DNA of 38,660 bases, taken from IMG/VR virus record IMGVR_UViG_3300020202_000160, positions 1 through 38,660 of that record; one strand, 5' to 3'. The notes beneath the pieces are model-generated. The model had not been told where the DNA came from. It saw only the letters and a program-made list of their open reading frames with translations, and made no database searches. This DNA comes from a virus. The translations under genes and the position numbers were made by a program. Shown piece after piece: positions 30,603-38,485 of this stretch (position 1 is the stretch's first letter; every line of letters starts with the position of its first letter).

Positions 30603-31972
30603 GCCGCGACCTCCGCCGGCCTGCCTGGCGCGTTCGCGCGCACGACGGCCTCGGCTACCTCCGGGCAGACGCTGTTGCCGATCAGCCGTACCATCGCGCC
30701 CTTGTGCGGCAGCCCGCGGCGCGTGCGCGCCGCGCTCAGGTCATAGGCCTCGGCGAACCGGCCGAACTGCGCGCGCAGGAGCTCGTGCGGCTCGAGCATG
30801 CGCATGCCGATGTCGACGATCTGGTAATCGGTGCCCTCGACCGTGACGAGGCCGAGGCGGTGGCGCGCGGTGATCGTGCGTGCGGGGTCGCGGAGCGACT
30901 GCCCCTTCCCCGCCGATCCGTCCGACCCGTAGAACGCGGTGAGGAACGCGCGCACCTCGGCCACGTGCATGCCGCTCGCCGTGACCGTCGGCACCGGCTC
31001 GTCGACCGCCGCACCGTTGCAGTCGCCGCGGAGCTTGACCAGCGTCGCGGCCGCGAGGCTGTGGTGGTCGCGCGCGGTGATGGTGTGGATCGGCTGCGGC
31101 AGCTCGGCGCCGACGACGCCCCCGAAGTGCCGCGCGAGGAACGCGGCCACGAGCGCGTGCTTCTGCCCGTTGACCATCGTGCCGAGCGGCTTGTGCAGTC
31201 CCGGCACGCGGGCGGCCTGGCCCGGGCGCTCGCCGTAACCAGTCTGGATGAGCGTCGGCGCCACGAGGGCGTGCCCGCGCTGCGTCGCGGTGATCGTGGT
31301 GAGAGGCTCGTCTGCCGCCTCACCGCGGGCATCGCGCTTCCCGTGGTTGACCTTGACGATGCTCGGCGCGACGACCGCGTGGCCGTTGGCTGACGTGATC
31401 GTCCCGAGCGGATCCTCGATCGGGAACGCGTTAGTCGCGTGGCTCTGGTGGTGGTCGGTGCGGATGACGAACGGCGCCGGCGCCTCGAGCACGAACCGGC
31501 GAATGCCCTGCGCGATGCGCCAGAGCGTCTTCTCGGCGAGCGGCTTTCGCCGCTCGAAGATCGACGGGCACGGGAGGCTCCAGTCGACGAGCGGGCCCCA
31601 GCCCTGGAACTCCTGGACGTTCTCCAGGCAGATGACGCGCGGCCGCACCGCGGCCGCCCAACGGACCACGGCCCACGCGAGCGAGCGGATGTCCTGCCGG
31701 CGCGGCACGTCGCCCTTCGCCTGGGAGAAGTGCGTGCAGTCGGGGCTCGCCCACAGCAGGTCGACCGGGCGCCCACCGGTGGCCTCAACCGGGCGCACCT
31801 CCCAGATGTCGGCCTCGAGGTGCCGCGTCTCGGGATGGTTCGCGCGGTGTACGGCGATGGCGACGTCGTCGTGGTTGATCGCGATGTCGACCGGCCGGCC
31901 GAGGGCGGCCTCGATCCCGACCGAGGCGCCGCCGCCGCCGGCGAAGAGGTCCACGACCAAGCCGGCGGTCAC
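30599..31972 (-). CDS. C5-cytosine DNA methyltransferase with repeated recognition region
   Basis: This 457-residue enzyme shows motif I 'VVDLFAGGGGASVGIEAAL' (SAM binding), motif IV with catalytic Cys79 in 'SPDCTHFSQAKG', motif VI 'CLENVQEF' and motif X 'RLIGNSVCPEVAEAVV'. The Asp-Cys in place of Pro-Cys in motif IV is a known variant in phage enzymes. Between residues 185 and 377 about six units of the form P-x-x-T-[IV]-[TN]-x(3-4)-H-x-[LV]-[AV] repeat; this is the target-recognition region. The GTG at 31972 overlaps the small upstream gene. It would protect phage DNA from restriction. Confidence 0.93.
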   Translation of the reverse strand: MTAGLVVDLFAGGGGASVGIEAALGRPVDIAINHDDVAIAVHRANHPETRHLEADIWEVRPVEATGGRPVDLLWASPDCTHFSQAKGDVPRRQDIRSLAWAVVRWAAAVRPRVICLENVQEFQGWGPLVDWSLPCPSIFERRKPLAEKTLWRIAQGIRRFVLEAPAPFVIRTDHHQSHATNAFPIEDPLGTITSANGHAVVAPSIVKVNHGKRDARGEAADEPLTTITATQRGHALVAPTLIQTGYGERPGQAARVPGLHKPLGTMVNGQKHALVAAFLARHFGGVVGAELPQPIHTITARDHHSLAAATLVKLRGDCNGAAVDEPVPTVTASGMHVAEVRAFLTAFYGSDGSAGKGQSLRDPARTITARHRLGLVTVEGTDYQIVDIGMRMLEPHELLRAQFGRFAEAYDLSAARTRRGLPHKGAMVRLIGNSVCPEVAEAVVRANAPGRPAEVAA

Positions 31973-32067
31973 CGTTCGTCACCGGCCGGCAGCAGCGCAA
32001 GCGCCCGCGTCCCGCCAGTGTCGTAGACCGCGGTGCCCTCGGCGAACGGCCTGCTGCCGGGCTTCAC
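31969..32067 (-). CDS. Micro-ORF of 32 residues
   Basis: The sequence starts MKPGSRPFAEGTAVYDTGG. GTG 32067 has a strong GGAGG site five bases upstream and overlaps the gene before it as GTGA. Its stop overlaps the methyltransferase GTG the same way. Position suggests a coupling relay for methyltransferase translation, or a small regulator. No family. Confidence 0.55.
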   Translation of the reverse strand: MKPGSRPFAEGTAVYDTGGTRALALLPAGDER

Positions 32068-32279
32068 GAGGACCTCCGGCGCGTGCGCTCAGCCTTCGCC
32101 TTCGCGCGATCGCGGAGCGAGAGCTGATGGCCGAACGCGCGGCCCTGCGTGGCCTGCCAGTCGCCGGCGTTCTGGCGCTCGCGGTCCATGTAGCCGCGGG
32201 CCTGCCACTCCCACGCGAAGGCCGCGACGGTCAGGCCCTCGCACACGACGGCCCACCGCAGGTTGAGGCGCGTCTTCAT
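32064..32279 (-). CDS. Small basic protein of unknown function
   Basis: This 71-residue protein is Arg-rich at the C-terminus (DRAKAKAERTRRR) and contains several Trp residues ('FAWEWQARGYMD'). The ATG at 32279 overlaps the gene before it (ATGA). It could bind nucleic acid, but no family was recognised. Confidence 0.6.
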   Translation of the reverse strand: MKTRLNLRWAVVCEGLTVAAFAWEWQARGYMDRERQNAGDWQATQGRAFGHQLSLRDRAKAKAERTRRRSS

Positions 32280-32536
32280 GCGGTCCCCCGCGCCGGCGAG
32301 CGCGCCGCTTCAGGGTCGATCGCGATCGCCGTCCGCGCCGCGACGATCAGCTGCGCGGCCTCGACCATGAGCTTCTCGGCGTTGCCGAGCATCAGCTGCG
32401 CGACGTCGGGGTCTGCGACGAGCGCCGTCGACGCCAGCTGCATGGCGCGGTTCGCGCGCTCCGACGCCATGAGCAGGTTGCGCTGCACGGGGCTCACGCG
32501 GCCGGTTAGCACCGCGGCCATCTCCTCGGGAGTCAC
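32276..32536 (-). CDS. Small helical protein of unknown function
   Basis: This 86-residue, Ala/Met/Leu-rich protein is probably a helical bundle (residues 17-75). GTG 32536 and the stop both overlap the neighbours by four bases. It may be an assembly or inhibitor factor of a DNA enzyme; nothing in the sequence decides. Confidence 0.55.
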   Translation of the reverse strand: MTPEEMAAVLTGRVSPVQRNLLMASERANRAMQLASTALVADPDVAQLMLGNAEKLMVEAAQLIVAARTAIAIDPEAARSPARGTA

Positions 32537-32889
32537 TCGCCGCTCCCGTCGGCCTGCCCGACGGCCGCCGCGTCCTTCTCCGCGGTGCGGCGCTCAACGA
32601 GCTCCGCGAGCGGGACGTGCGCCGTGTAGCAGTCGAAGCAGAGCAGCAGCTCGGTCTGCAGCTGGCGGTCCTCGTCGCCCAGGACGAGCACGGCCTCTTC
32701 GGGCCGCGGCGCCATCGCCTCGGCGATCGCGAGCGATCCGCCGAGGATCATCGTCAGACCGAAAACCTCGCGCGCGGCCTTCGGCGAGACCATCGCCTGG
32801 GTGACTCGCACGACGTACCAGCAGCCGACGCCGCTGGCGCGCAGCGGGCCGCGGCAGCGGTCGCAGGGGCGGAGCTCGCTGAGCTTCAT
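32533..32889 (-). CDS. Small protein with zinc-type Cys pairs
   Basis: This 118-residue protein begins MKLSELRPCDRC and later has CFDC (near residue 87), a pattern of small phage zinc-ribbon proteins. A hydrophobic stretch (LTMILGGSLAIAEAMA) in the middle could pack in the core. ATG 32889 overlaps the exonuclease stop. Function unknown. Confidence 0.6.
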   Translation of the reverse strand: MKLSELRPCDRCRGPLRASGVGCWYVVRVTQAMVSPKAAREVFGLTMILGGSLAIAEAMAPRPEEAVLVLGDEDRQLQTELLLCFDCYTAHVPLAELVERRTAEKDAAAVGQADGSGE

Positions 32890-33563
32890 GCCGCGACCCC
32901 GACCGCGTCCGACCACCGCTTGTACAAATCGGCCGTGGCGCGCACGTCGCCCAGGCAGTAGTCGGCCAGGCGGCCGACGTCGCCGGCGGCCACGAGCTCG
33001 GCGACGTTCGACCCGCAGCCGTCGGCCTTCGGATCCGCGATCCCGTAGCCGACGCAGAACGAGCGGAGCGAGCCGCCGCGCACGGCGCCGAAGAACGTGA
33101 ACTGGTCCATGAGGTCGATGTGCAGGTTCGGCCGGTAGCGGTACTCGCGGGCCGCGTTCGCGAGCTTGCTGGCCACCTGGACGCCGAGCGCGACGGAGCG
33201 GTGGATCAGCACCGGCAGGTCGAAGCCGCGGCCGTTGAACGTCACGATCCGCGTGACGCCCGGCTTACCCAGGACCTCGTTCACCTTCGCGAGGAGCGCG
33301 GCCTCGGAGCCGTACGGCTCGATGCCGTCGCCGGCGAGCGGCGCGGCCTCGGGCGGGAACGCGCTTGCGTCGTAGAGCGCGCGCGACACGCCGCTCTCCA
33401 CGTGGAGCATGCCCACACAGACGACGTGCGCGAGCGGCGCCGACAGCGCCACGAAGTCGGCGGCCGCCATCTCCCGGGCGGCCGCCATCTCCTCGACTGC
33501 GGCCGCGTCCTCCTCGCGCCAGCGACCGAGGGTCTCGATGTCGAGCACGATCGTTCCGGGCAT
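32886..33563 (-). CDS. 3'-5' exonuclease, PolB-like (DEDDy type)
   Basis: This 225-residue exonuclease has the motifs of the predicted PolB-type 3'-5' exonuclease family (PF10108): 'IVLDIETLG' (Asp8, Glu10), 'VTFNGRGFDLPVL' (Asp114), 'HIDLMDQFTFFG' (Asp149), and 'LADYCLGDVRAT' (Tyr201, Asp205). It lacks a polymerase domain. It most likely processes DNA ends together with the nuclease and annealing genes upstream. The ATG at 33563 forms TGATG with the nuclease stop. Confidence 0.9.
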   Translation of the reverse strand: MPGTIVLDIETLGRWREEDAAAVEEMAAAREMAAADFVALSAPLAHVVCVGMLHVESGVSRALYDASAFPPEAAPLAGDGIEPYGSEAALLAKVNEVLGKPGVTRIVTFNGRGFDLPVLIHRSVALGVQVASKLANAAREYRYRPNLHIDLMDQFTFFGAVRGGSLRSFCVGYGIADPKADGCGSNVAELVAAGDVGRLADYCLGDVRATADLYKRWSDAVGVAA

Positions 33564-34660
33564 CAGGCCTCCTCGGCGGGCCCGGCCGCGCCCGCGCGCT
33601 CGATGTGGATCACGCGCCGCACGCCACCGGGCGTCGCCGGCTTCGGGGGCTGAGGCTTCAGGTTCTGGGTCTTCACCTCGATGACGAAGTCGCCGCAGAT
33701 CGCGCGCGTCAGGCCCGCCTCGGCGGCCGGCTTCAGCAGGTCCTTGACGCGCTTGTCCGCGGCCTCGTACTGACGGTGCGCGTCCTTCGACTCCTCCCGC
33801 AGCCGGAGGTCCGCTTCGAGCTGCGGGTCGGTGAGCAGGTCGGCGCCGAGCTCCACGAGCGGCGGGTTGCAGCCGCGGCCGAAGAACCCGCAGTGCCGAC
33901 ACTGCTCGCGGTCCTCGGTGAACGGCGGCAGCTCGGTGCCCGTCGAGCTCCGGCGCTCCGACTCGCGGTACGCACGCACCGCGTCGACGACGGCCTCGGC
34001 GTGGGCCCATACCGCCTCGGCGTGTTCGTAGTCGAGGGCCACCGGCAGGAAGGCCCACCGGCTCCCGTCCGTCACCAGGAAGACGCCCCACTCGAGGCCC
34101 TCACCGATGAGGTACGCCTGCATCTGCGAGAGGTACTTCCGGGTCCACCAGTAGTGCGTGAAGTCCGCGGCCGTGGTCAGCTTGTCCATGACCCACGGCC
34201 CCACCTTCTTGATCTCGAGCAGGGACCGCACGCGGCGGCCGTCGGCGCCGACCATCTCGACGATCCCGTCGAACTTGCCGCGGAGCACGAGCTCGCCCGT
34301 CTTGCGGTGGCGCAGCTCGAACATGTCCTGCTGGCGGATGACGCGGAGCCGCAGCTTCTCGGTGAGCAACGTCAGGCCGGCGCGCTCCGCCTCGTCGCCC
34401 CAGTCCATGCGCTCTTGCGCCTCGGGGCTGAACGGCTCCTTCGCCTGCCACGCCACGATCTCGAGGACCTGGCGCCGCAGGCACGACGTCGGCTCGATGT
34501 CCGACGCCACCGGCTGGGAGCGCGCCCAGCCCTTCGAGGCCAGGCGCGCGAAGTGCTCGCGCTTCCGCTGGTCGAGCGCGCGCGCGACGTCCTCGGCCGA
34601 CGCGAGGCCCGGTTCCGGGGCGGCCTGGTCCCCGGAACCGGCGGCCACCTCGGCGCTCAT
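33563..34660 (-). CDS. Cas4/RecB-like PD-(D/E)xK exonuclease with Fe-S cysteines
   Basis: This 365-residue nuclease shows the PD-(D/E)xK core: 'GKFDGIVEM' (Asp131) and 'LLEIKKVG' (Glu149-x-Lys151). The flanking cysteines Cys60 and Cys254, Cys257, Cys264 ('CRHCGFFGRGC') form the four-cysteine iron-sulfur pattern of AddB and Cas4-type nucleases. It is a typical phage exonuclease partner of an annealing protein, giving single-strand ends for recombination. ATG 34660 overlaps the annealing-protein stop (ATGA). The C-terminal 100 residues are an extra basic segment. Confidence 0.85.
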   Translation of the reverse strand: MSAEVAAGSGDQAAPEPGLASAEDVARALDQRKREHFARLASKGWARSQPVASDIEPTSCLRRQVLEIVAWQAKEPFSPEAQERMDWGDEAERAGLTLLTEKLRLRVIRQQDMFELRHRKTGELVLRGKFDGIVEMVGADGRRVRSLLEIKKVGPWVMDKLTTAADFTHYWWTRKYLSQMQAYLIGEGLEWGVFLVTDGSRWAFLPVALDYEHAEAVWAHAEAVVDAVRAYRESERRSSTGTELPPFTEDREQCRHCGFFGRGCNPPLVELGADLLTDPQLEADLRLREESKDAHRQYEAADKRVKDLLKPAAEAGLTRAICGDFVIEVKTQNLKPQPPKPATPGGVRRVIHIERAGAAGPAEEA

Positions 34661-35691
34661 CCCTCGGCCCCGGGCTCGCGGCCGGCGCCGCCCGCGGCCG
34701 CGTTGCCGATCGCCTTGTCCCCGAACGTGGGGTGAACCTTCAGCGCCTTCCACGCGTTCTCGACCTGGAACGCCTTGGTGAACTTCGAGACGGAGTCGAA
34801 GCCCTTGATGAGCCGGCCCTCGTTGTTCTTCCACGAGGAGATCTCGACGAGCAGCTGGCGGGCGGCGTCGACGTCGCCGCCGACGCGGCGGAGGATCTCG
34901 TCGCCGAGCGCCTTCGCCTGTTCGGCCACGCCGCCCTCGGCGACCTTCCCCGCGGCGCGGTCGGCGCCGGTACCGAAGCCGGGGCCGAGGTGCGCCTTCC
35001 GCCAGTCGAGCTGGTACTTCTCCAGCTCGGAGACGGGCACCTTGCGCAGGCCGCTCAGGATGCGGGTGATCTTGCCGTCGAGCGAGGTGCGGACGGACGC
35101 CTGCATGTCCTGCACGGTCGTCCAGTGCGAGCCGTCCTCGTTCTTCCGCTGGCGGCCGATGAAGTCGTCGTCGGAGCGAAGCGCGAGGTAGATGCCCTCG
35201 ATGCGCTCGCCGGTGCGGGCGCAGTAGCCGTCCGCCCACATCTCGAGGACGGTGACCGTCGGATCGTCCTCGGCCTTCGAGACGCGCGGGCCCGGGACCG
35301 CGTAGTCGTTCATCGCCCCGCGGTGACCGGTGATCGAGATCCCGAACCACTTCCGGATCTCGACGCACGCGGAGTCGCGCGGCACGCCCACCGGCTCGGT
35401 GTCGCCGCGACCCTTGTAGATCGTCCAGTCCCCGGGCTTCGTGCGGCGGATGGCGGTGGCCCTCAGCGTGTCGAGGGTCTTCTCCATGCCGGTGAGGTAG
35501 GCGAGGCGGTCGGCCTCGCTGAGCAGCGCCAGGTCGGCCATGGTCCGGGCGCGGGCCTGCTGCGCGATCGCCGTCTCCTCCTTGTCGCGCCGCTCCAGCT
35601 GCTCGAGGATCTTCTGCACCTGGCGGCGCAGGTCGGGGTTGTCGTCGACCACCGCGGTGGCGGTGGTGGTCACCGGCTCGCGTTCGCTCAT
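34657..35691 (-). CDS. Putative single-strand annealing recombinase
   Basis: This 344-residue protein lies directly upstream of the Cas4-like exonuclease, the usual place of a RecT/Erf-type annealing partner. It has a helical N-terminus, then a beta-rich block ('PVGVPRDSACVEIRKWFGISIT', 'LEMWADGYCARTGERIEG') and a helical segment 'QDMQASVRTSLDGKITRILSGLRKVPVSELE'. The last block resembles the 'RA.sR...GL' helix of annealing proteins. I did not find a fixed family motif. AGGA stands 11 bases before ATG 35691, and the start overlaps the HTH gene stop. The role is inferred from context. Confidence 0.55.
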   Translation of the reverse strand: MSEREPVTTTATAVVDDNPDLRRQVQKILEQLERRDKEETAIAQQARARTMADLALLSEADRLAYLTGMEKTLDTLRATAIRRTKPGDWTIYKGRGDTEPVGVPRDSACVEIRKWFGISITGHRGAMNDYAVPGPRVSKAEDDPTVTVLEMWADGYCARTGERIEGIYLALRSDDDFIGRQRKNEDGSHWTTVQDMQASVRTSLDGKITRILSGLRKVPVSELEKYQLDWRKAHLGPGFGTGADRAAGKVAEGGVAEQAKALGDEILRRVGGDVDAARQLLVEISSWKNNEGRLIKGFDSVSKFTKAFQVENAWKALKVHPTFGDKAIGNAAAGGAGREPGAEG

Positions 35692-36275
35692 GACGTCGTC
35701 GGTCCTTTCTCGCGCTGCTCTGCGCGGGTTGAAATGGCGTCGGGGTTCGCGTGGCCGGCTTGCGCGGTACGGATCTCCCCCCACTGGTGCTTGCCGCCCT
35801 CGGCGCACGGCCGGAGGCGGATGTATTCGTCTCGCGGGTAGTAGCGCTCGTAGCCATACAGGGGCAGGCCGGCGGCCTCGATCCCCGCGACCCCTCGGCA
35901 CACCACGACGAGCTCACCCTTCGTGCGGCCGCACATCCGACACCGAGGAGCGCTCGGGGAGGACGTGGGCCACCCACGCTCGAGCGCAACGCGCAATCGA
36001 CCGCGGTAGGCGCTTCGTGCGTAAGGCGACACGTCGACTCGGCCCGCCCTCAGGTCGATCTGGCGCACGCGCTCCCGCGTAACGCCCAACTCGGTCGCGA
36101 TCGCCTGCAACGTGCGGCCAAGTGCACGTTGGCTACGAACGTAGGAACCGCGACCGCACCACACCGGCATGAACGCGGAGATCGCTGCCTTCAAGCGGGC
36201 GCGCTCGACGTCGGGGTCGACAGCCCACGCGGGGGCGAGGTCCTCGGCCGATCGGTCGACGAGCGGGCTATGCAC
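35688..36275 (-). CDS. Sigma-region-4-like HTH protein with zinc motif
   Basis: This 195-residue protein has a helix-turn-helix of sigma-70 region-4 type: 'GRTLQAIATELGVTRERVRQI' (residues 53-73). A Cys cluster (CRMC...C at about 112-126) could bind zinc. A DNA-binding or transcription-switching role is likely. The start GTG 36275 follows AGGAGG at six bases and overlaps the preceding gene by eight bases. No other sigma region is seen, so it is not a full sigma factor. Confidence 0.7.
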   Translation of the reverse strand: MHSPLVDRSAEDLAPAWAVDPDVERARLKAAISAFMPVWCGRGSYVRSQRALGRTLQAIATELGVTRERVRQIDLRAGRVDVSPYARSAYRGRLRVALERGWPTSSPSAPRCRMCGRTKGELVVVCRGVAGIEAAGLPLYGYERYYPRDEYIRLRPCAEGGKHQWGEIRTAQAGHANPDAISTRAEQREKGPTTS

Positions 36276-36537
36276 CCTGCACCTCCTGGTGCGGGCGGCG
36301 CGCGCGGCGGCGCGCGCGGCGCCGCGCGTCGTAGGCCCGAAGGGTCGCGTCGTGGACGCACAGGTGGCGGCCTCCGTACGCGACGAACGAGCGGGCCACG
36401 TGCCCCGGCCGGTTGAAGCAGTCGAGGCAGAGGCCGAAGGCGCGGTCGGGCCCGATCGGGATCTCGCGCACGCCGAGGCCTGGGATCGCCTCCGGGAAGG
36501 GCGTGGTCCCGAGGCGCAGCTGCAGCCTCCCGCTCAT
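36268..36537 (-). CDS. Small Cys-containing protein of unknown function
   Basis: This 89-residue protein has a CxxC (CLDC) and histidines (VAYGGRHLCVHD) that may bind zinc, and an Arg-rich C-terminus (RRRARRRARR). The ATG at 36537 overlaps the radical-SAM gene stop. It is probably nucleic-acid-associated by charge, but no family was found. Confidence 0.55.
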   Translation of the reverse strand: MSGRLQLRLGTTPFPEAIPGLGVREIPIGPDRAFGLCLDCFNRPGHVARSFVAYGGRHLCVHDATLRAYDARRRARRRARRPHQEVQGA

Positions 36538-37646
36538 CGCGGCCACTCCCGGACGCGGAGGTCCTCGGGCCACTCGGAGGGGTCGCCGCCCTTCCTGCTC
36601 GCGAGCCGCAGCTGCGTCTCGGTGATCCGCGCGGTGATGACGCCGCGCCGACCGTGGCGCATCGGCGGGTCGAACTCCTCGCGCACGGAGCCGAGCAGCG
36701 GGCGGGCCCCGAGCTGCTTGCAGAAGACCGGCACGCCGGCCGCGCGACACGCGGCGATGGTCGAGCGCGCCCACTCGACCATGAACGGCCGCGCGCCGGG
36801 GCCGGACTCGCCCCCGATCACGAGCCAGTCCACCCGAGGGCCGAACCCCGGGGGGCAGTCCGGGACGTCCTCGGACCACGCAAGGCCGCACCGCACGCAG
36901 TCGCCGTCCTCGTCCGGTCCACCGATGTAGCGTCCAAAGTCAACCGGCCCGAGCGCCGGCTCGTAGCTCACCCACCGAACCGCGGCCGGCGTCCGCAGCA
37001 GGAGCGGGATCCGCTCGTCGGCGGTCGCTTGGTCCTCGACGGAGACACCGAGCCACACGTTCGGCAAGGGCCATGGCCAGCCCGCACCGTCCGCTCCGTC
37101 GAGGCGGTCGAGGCGGCCCACCCTCGCGTCCGGCCTCGCCGCTCGCATTGCTTGCTGCGCCATCGCGACGCAGAGGAAGGCGAGCGACGCAAGGTCCTGC
37201 GGCGCTCTCCGCCGCAGCCAGTCGAACCACGCGCGAGCTCGGCCCGGCCGCTTCGTGAGGATCTGGAACGTGTGCTGCGGCGCCAGCGCCATCGCGCCGA
37301 ACACCGCGGCGATCGCCTCGTCAGCGAGGGCCTCGTGGAAGAGGTCGGACATGCTGTTGACGAACACCTGGCGCGGCTTCCGCCAGCGCAGCGGCTCGTC
37401 CAGCTTCGACGGCACCAGCTCCACGCGGCCCGTCCAGCGCCATGTCCCGTTGGTGCGCGCGACGCCAGTGCCACCGTGGTAGTCACCGGCGAGCCCGCGC
37501 GCGAAGCCCTCGAACTTCTGGCCCGCGCCGCTGAACCGCCCGGCGATCCGTTCGGCGTAGCAGTGCCGGCAGCCCTCCGACACGCGCGAACAGCCGCGCA
37601 CCGGGTTCCACGTCACGTCGGTCCATTCGATCGACGTGGCCGTCAT
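36534..37646 (-). CDS. Gp37/Gp68 family radical-SAM-like protein
   Basis: This 370-residue protein belongs to the phage Gp37/Gp68 (DUF5131) family: 'TDVTWNPVRGCSRVSEGCRHCYAERIAGRF' carries three Cys (19, 26, 29; C-x6-C-x2-C) expected to hold a [4Fe-4S] cluster. 'VFVNSMSDLFHE', 'HTFQILTKRP' and 'VDWLVIGGESG' further match the family. The substrate is not known; nucleotide or tRNA modification has been suggested for related enzymes. GGGGG lies eight bases before the ATG at 37646, which overlaps the small membrane gene. Confidence 0.85.
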   Translation of the reverse strand: MTATSIEWTDVTWNPVRGCSRVSEGCRHCYAERIAGRFSGAGQKFEGFARGLAGDYHGGTGVARTNGTWRWTGRVELVPSKLDEPLRWRKPRQVFVNSMSDLFHEALADEAIAAVFGAMALAPQHTFQILTKRPGRARAWFDWLRRRAPQDLASLAFLCVAMAQQAMRAARPDARVGRLDRLDGADGAGWPWPLPNVWLGVSVEDQATADERIPLLLRTPAAVRWVSYEPALGPVDFGRYIGGPDEDGDCVRCGLAWSEDVPDCPPGFGPRVDWLVIGGESGPGARPFMVEWARSTIAACRAAGVPVFCKQLGARPLLGSVREEFDPPMRHGRRGVITARITETQLRLASRKGGDPSEWPEDLRVREWPR

Positions 37647-37804
37647 CGCCGGATCCCCCACCCGCGGCGGAGGTCGGCGATCCAGCCAGGCGACACGCGC
37701 TGGTCCCGCTCGATGCGGTGCAACACGAACGCGAACCAGAGGCAGCCCACGCCGACGGCCACGAGGGCGACGACGCCGGCGACGAGGAGGGCGACGGCGA
37801 TCAC
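37643..37804 (-). CDS. Small single-pass membrane protein
   Basis: This 53-residue protein has one hydrophobic segment (about residues 2-28, IAVALLVAGVVALVAVGVGC...) followed by a basic cytoplasm-facing or periplasmic tail with Arg and Trp. GTG 37804 and the stop both overlap neighbours by four bases. Such small proteins often block superinfection or are held in place only by coupling. Confidence 0.65.
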   Translation of the reverse strand: MIAVALLVAGVVALVAVGVGCLWFAFVLHRIERDQRVSPGWIADLRRGWGIRR

Positions 37805-38016
37805 GCGTGCCCCGCGCGGTGGTGGCAGACGGTGCCGTCAGGGTGGACCTCGATTGAAAGCAGCCGCTTGCGCTCCTCGAGGACGAGCTCCATCGCGCGA
37901 GCGATCCCGGCGAGGACACGCGGCGGCGCGCCGGCGAGCCGCCCGACTGTGAGCGCCTGGTCGAGCCGGCGGTAGACGTCCTCGTTCGCCCGGAGGGCGA
38001 GGTCGCTCGCGGTCAC
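37801..38016 (-). CDS. Small helical protein of unknown function
   Basis: This 71-residue protein is helical and Leu/Arg/Glu-rich, with a His/Cys-bearing end (TVCHHRAGHA). GTG 38016 overlaps the upstream gene and the stop overlaps the membrane gene (GTGA on both sides). No family recognised. Confidence 0.55.
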   Translation of the reverse strand: MTASDLALRANEDVYRRLDQALTVGRLAGAPPRVLAGIARAMELVLEERKRLLSIEVHPDGTVCHHRAGHA

Positions 38017-38306
38017 GACGCCGACCCCTTGCTCGACTGCGCGGCGTCCAGGACGGCGATCGCCTCGAGGTGCTTCGCGATCCGCGGGGCCGCGCGGCGA
38101 AGGGCGCCGAACATCTCGCCCTCGGCGGGGAAGCCGGGCCCAAACACCCGCCACGTGTCGGTGTCGTTGTAGCTGCCCTCCCACCGCTCGGCGGTCCACC
38201 GGCCGTCCTGGGTGCGCCAGCCGCTCGTGGTGCGCACCCAAATGACCGATCCGAACCTGCGGCGCTGGCCGACGGCGGGCGTGGCTGCGAGGCGGCGGGC
38301 GCTCAC
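38013..38306 (-). CDS. Small protein of unknown function
   Basis: This 97-residue protein is strand-rich in its middle ('RFGSVIWVRTTSGWRTQDGRWTAERW'), with a helical end. GTG 38306 overlaps the neighbour as GTGA. No family or motif was recognised. Confidence 0.55.
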   Translation of the reverse strand: MSARRLAATPAVGQRRRFGSVIWVRTTSGWRTQDGRWTAERWEGSYNDTDTWRVFGPGFPAEGEMFGALRRAAPRIAKHLEAIAVLDAAQSSKGSAS

Positions 38307-38485
38307 TTGCAGGCTCCGCTCGCGACGGCGGTCTCCTGGTGGATCTGCATCCAGACGAACGCCGCATCCCGGTCGAGGGCGCCGGAGTCCGCGCCGCAGC
38401 GGTTGCACCGGACGGAGTAGAGGCGCCCCGCGACCCCGATCGTCAGGTCGAAGCGCCGCTCGTCGTTGCTGACGTGGCCGGTCAT
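38303..38485 (-). CDS. Small zinc-type protein
   Basis: This 60-residue protein (MTGHVSNDERRFDLTIG...) has one CNRC pair and a third Cys at the end (SGACK), with a beta-strand pattern around it. The ATG at 38485 overlaps the gene before it. No family recognised. Confidence 0.55.
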   Translation of the reverse strand: MTGHVSNDERRFDLTIGVAGRLYSVRCNRCGADSGALDRDAAFVWMQIHQETAVASGACK

